Positions 34,000 through 35,656 of a stretch of DNA of 35,656 nucleotides are shown in pieces. Under the pieces are notes generated by a model. It did not search any database and had not been told where the DNA came from. It was given only the letters and a program-made list of their open reading frames with translations. The stretch comes from a virus: positions 1 to 35,656 of IMG/VR virus record IMGVR_UViG_3300042380_000139; one strand, written 5' to 3'. Position 1 is the stretch's first letter. Each line of letters starts with the position of its first letter. The position numbers were made by a program, and so were the translations under genes.

Positions 34000-35656
34000 T
34001 TATTCTTGAGGCTGTTTTTCTTTTTCCATCTGCTGGATGGTAAGAGCCAATTTGTTTAGCAATTTGACTTCTTCTGGTGTGTTCCTTGGTGACTGAGCCA
34101 GTTTAATCAGAATATTTCTGATTGGTGCAGATTCATAGATTCTCGCAGCTCCGCCAATTGTCCCAGCCGTTGCGGTTGATGCCATGATGCTACCCAATAT
34201 CCCTAGATCAGAGAACGCTTGACCAAGACCAGTCGCAGCAACAAACGGAATAGCCTGTGCGCCAGTAGCTGGGCTTACTCCTGCCTGTGATGCTCTTTGC
34301 GTCAATGTGATAGCCTTCGAGAGGCCTTCCAGTTGCTTAAGATCGTCTCCTTTGAAGAACGACTTCACAGATGGACCAAGCCTCTCAAGTTCATTTCTGA
34401 ACGCTTCTGGGCTGTATGTTTTCCCACCGACAACGGTTGCATCAGGAACGCCAGATTTGTTCGCAATCTGATTGATAATCGCAGCCTTTGCGAAATTCCT
34501 ACCATTTGGAGTAAGCGACTTATATAGCATCGCTGAATCGCTTGGCTTTTTGCTCAACAGCATATTCATGACAAGTTCTGGTGTTACGTCTGCCTTGTCT
34601 ATTGCTGACTTCAATGCTGTTTTTTCCAGATCACCAATTGAATCTGCAAGATTTTTATTTGCAATCTTCCACTTTGCTAAGTCTCGTGGCTGTCCATTTG
34701 CAGAAATAAAATCACTCATATCATCTTGCAAAGGTCCATAGATTTTCTTTGCAACTTTTTGAGCTTCAGTCTTGATTGATGCAAGGCTGTCATCTTTCAG
34801 CCAGTCACCAATGACTTTTCTGTTTGATTCAACAGCTTTAATGCTTGGATTATTCTGTAATTTAATCTTTAGCTCTTGAAGGCGATTGATTAGAGGATCT
34901 GCTCCAGTAACATCCCTAAGCCTAATCATCTCGTCGTCAATCTGCTGAACTGTTTTATTTACAGGAACAGTACCTGCAGCATCAAGCCTATTAAATACGT
35001 CATTCTTCATTGACGTATATTTTGCAACGATGTCGGATCTTTTCTTTACAACATCTTGTATGATGTCATCTGAAAGGTTCTCTGAACCTGTTACTCCGTA
35101 TTGAGAAAACAAGTTCTTGACAGCATCCATCCGTTCAGCCTGTTGAGCTGCTCGAACAGGACCAGTTCCAGCGATTGGAATACGCTCTCCAATCTGTTGG
35201 CCTGTCTTTCCAATGAATGTTTGTGGCTTAAGAACGTCTGACGTTAAAACACGAACGCCGAATTTTTCTGCTGCCTCAAGTGCTCCTTTGATTGGCTCAA
35301 CAATTGGTTGAGCTAATGATTTGATTGCGCCTGGTGTCCTAGCAATAACAGGAACAATTGGAGCAGTCGCTCCAGCAATAACAACTTCTTCAGGATTAAA
35401 TTCCCCACCTGTAGCTGATTGTGAAGTCTCAATCGCTGCTTGAGTTGCTGCAGATCCGATAGCCATTCTTGGAATAGTTGTTGCCCTTCCTGCAGGGGTA
35501 AAAGAAAGAACGCCACCAAGAATCCTTGGGATGTCCCCCATGCTGACTCCTGGAGGAATAACGTATTCTTTTTGGTCTATTGAAGACCTCATAATGTAAT
35601 TTCCCTTTGGATCTTGCCTAATTTGCAAGTTCGGGAAGTTTGCTTTCATGATCTGC
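34000..35656 (-). CDS. DNA ejection protein, P22 gp16-like (C-terminal part; continues from base 465)
   Basis: This segment encodes residues 114-664 of the protein that starts at 465; bases 35530-35656 duplicate 1-127. It contains Gly/Ala hydrophobic stretches (SAATQAAIETSQSATGG, VVIAGATAPIVPVIA), a central charged helical region (about 200-450), and a late hydrophobic segment (IPFVAATGLGQAFSDLGILG, then SIMASTATAGTIGGAA). The product ends in a charged tail, MEKEKQPQE. Such alternation suits a protein that partially unfolds for ejection and inserts into the inner membrane. An ATG inside the repeat (35649) is not the true start. Confidence 0.75.
   Translation of the reverse strand, partial: QIMKANFPNLQIRQDPKGNYIMRSSIDQKEYVIPPGVSMGDIPRILGGVLSFTPAGRATTIPRMAIGSAATQAAIETSQSATGGEFNPEEVVIAGATAPIVPVIARTPGAIKSLAQPIVEPIKGALEAAEKFGVRVLTSDVLKPQTFIGKTGQQIGERIPIAGTGPVRAAQQAERMDAVKNLFSQYGVTGSENLSDDIIQDVVKKRSDIVAKYTSMKNDVFNRLDAAGTVPVNKTVQQIDDEMIRLRDVTGADPLINRLQELKIKLQNNPSIKAVESNRKVIGDWLKDDSLASIKTEAQKVAKKIYGPLQDDMSDFISANGQPRDLAKWKIANKNLADSIGDLEKTALKSAIDKADVTPELVMNMLLSKKPSDSAMLYKSLTPNGRNFAKAAIINQIANKSGVPDATVVGGKTYSPEAFRNELERLGPSVKSFFKGDDLKQLEGLSKAITLTQRASQAGVSPATGAQAIPFVAATGLGQAFSDLGILGSIMASTATAGTIGGAARIYESAPIRNILIKLAQSPRNTPEEVKLLNKLALTIQQMEKEKQPQE
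35530..35656. repeat. Exact terminal repeat, right copy
   Basis: Second copy of bases 1-127. Joining the two copies restores the 664-codon ejection-protein gene that starts at 465 and ends at 34000. Confidence 0.95.

Noticed and set aside
1-35656. CRISPR arrays, rRNA, full tRNA genes, integrase, transposase
   Set aside because: Looked for and not seen: no regularly spaced repeats, no tRNA with complete arms, no tyrosine or serine integrase motifs.

Overview
The window is a complete small dsDNA phage genome, opened at an arbitrary point. Bases 1-127 are repeated exactly at 35530-35656, so the true molecule is a circle of 35,529 bp (circularly permuted, or joined by the assembler). The virion genes follow the plan of phage P22: terminase, portal, scaffold, P22-type coat, gp4 adaptor, gp10 plug, needle, three ejection proteins, and a tailspike with a P22-like head-binding domain. 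It is therefore a short-tailed (podovirus) phage of a Gram-negative host. Several early proteins resemble types I associate with phages of Burkholderiales, but the host is an inference. No integrase or full-length CI repressor is visible.

Layout. (1) A late operon on the minus strand starts near 16.69 kb and runs leftward through packaging, head, neck, needle and ejection genes. It crosses the artificial end at base 1 and continues from 35.5 kb down to 30.6 kb with tailspike, holin-like proteins and endolysin. (2) A divergent left early operon on the plus strand (16.75-18.06 kb) holds five small genes; the last encodes a zinc-ribbon protein. (3) A minus-strand operon (20.60-18.03 kb) encodes a small helix-turn-helix protein and a TOPRIM primase-helicase, followed by a terminator, a dense array of TTGCG repeats and probably one more small gene. 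(4) A right early operon on the plus strand (20.63-30.63 kb) carries a recombination and replication set: a Sak4-like RecA-fold ATPase, a DUF669 single-strand binding protein, a Cas4-like Fe-S nuclease, an SF2 helicase and a VRR-NUC nuclease. Many small accessory genes and one AT-rich HNH endonuclease gene are interspersed. It converges on, and overlaps, the end of the lysis genes.

How it works together. Early transcription should start at three plus-strand promoters that all contain GTGTTGACA, plus one minus-strand promoter. One plus and one minus promoter share a 39-bp palindrome and cannot be occupied together, which gives a candidate switch next to the HTH gene. No DNA polymerase gene is visible, so replication probably uses the host polymerase with the phage primase-helicase and recombination proteins. 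The late operon then makes heads, fills them and lyses the cell.

The most striking undescribed signal is a hairpin at the predicted 5' end of all three plus-strand early transcripts. Each begins one base after a +1 A, has a six-pair stem whose sequence differs between copies while pairing is kept, and encloses a 17-18 nt loop that is largely conserved. Because a strong intrinsic terminator lies inside the left operon, these leaders are candidates for an RNA-based antitermination or translational control element.
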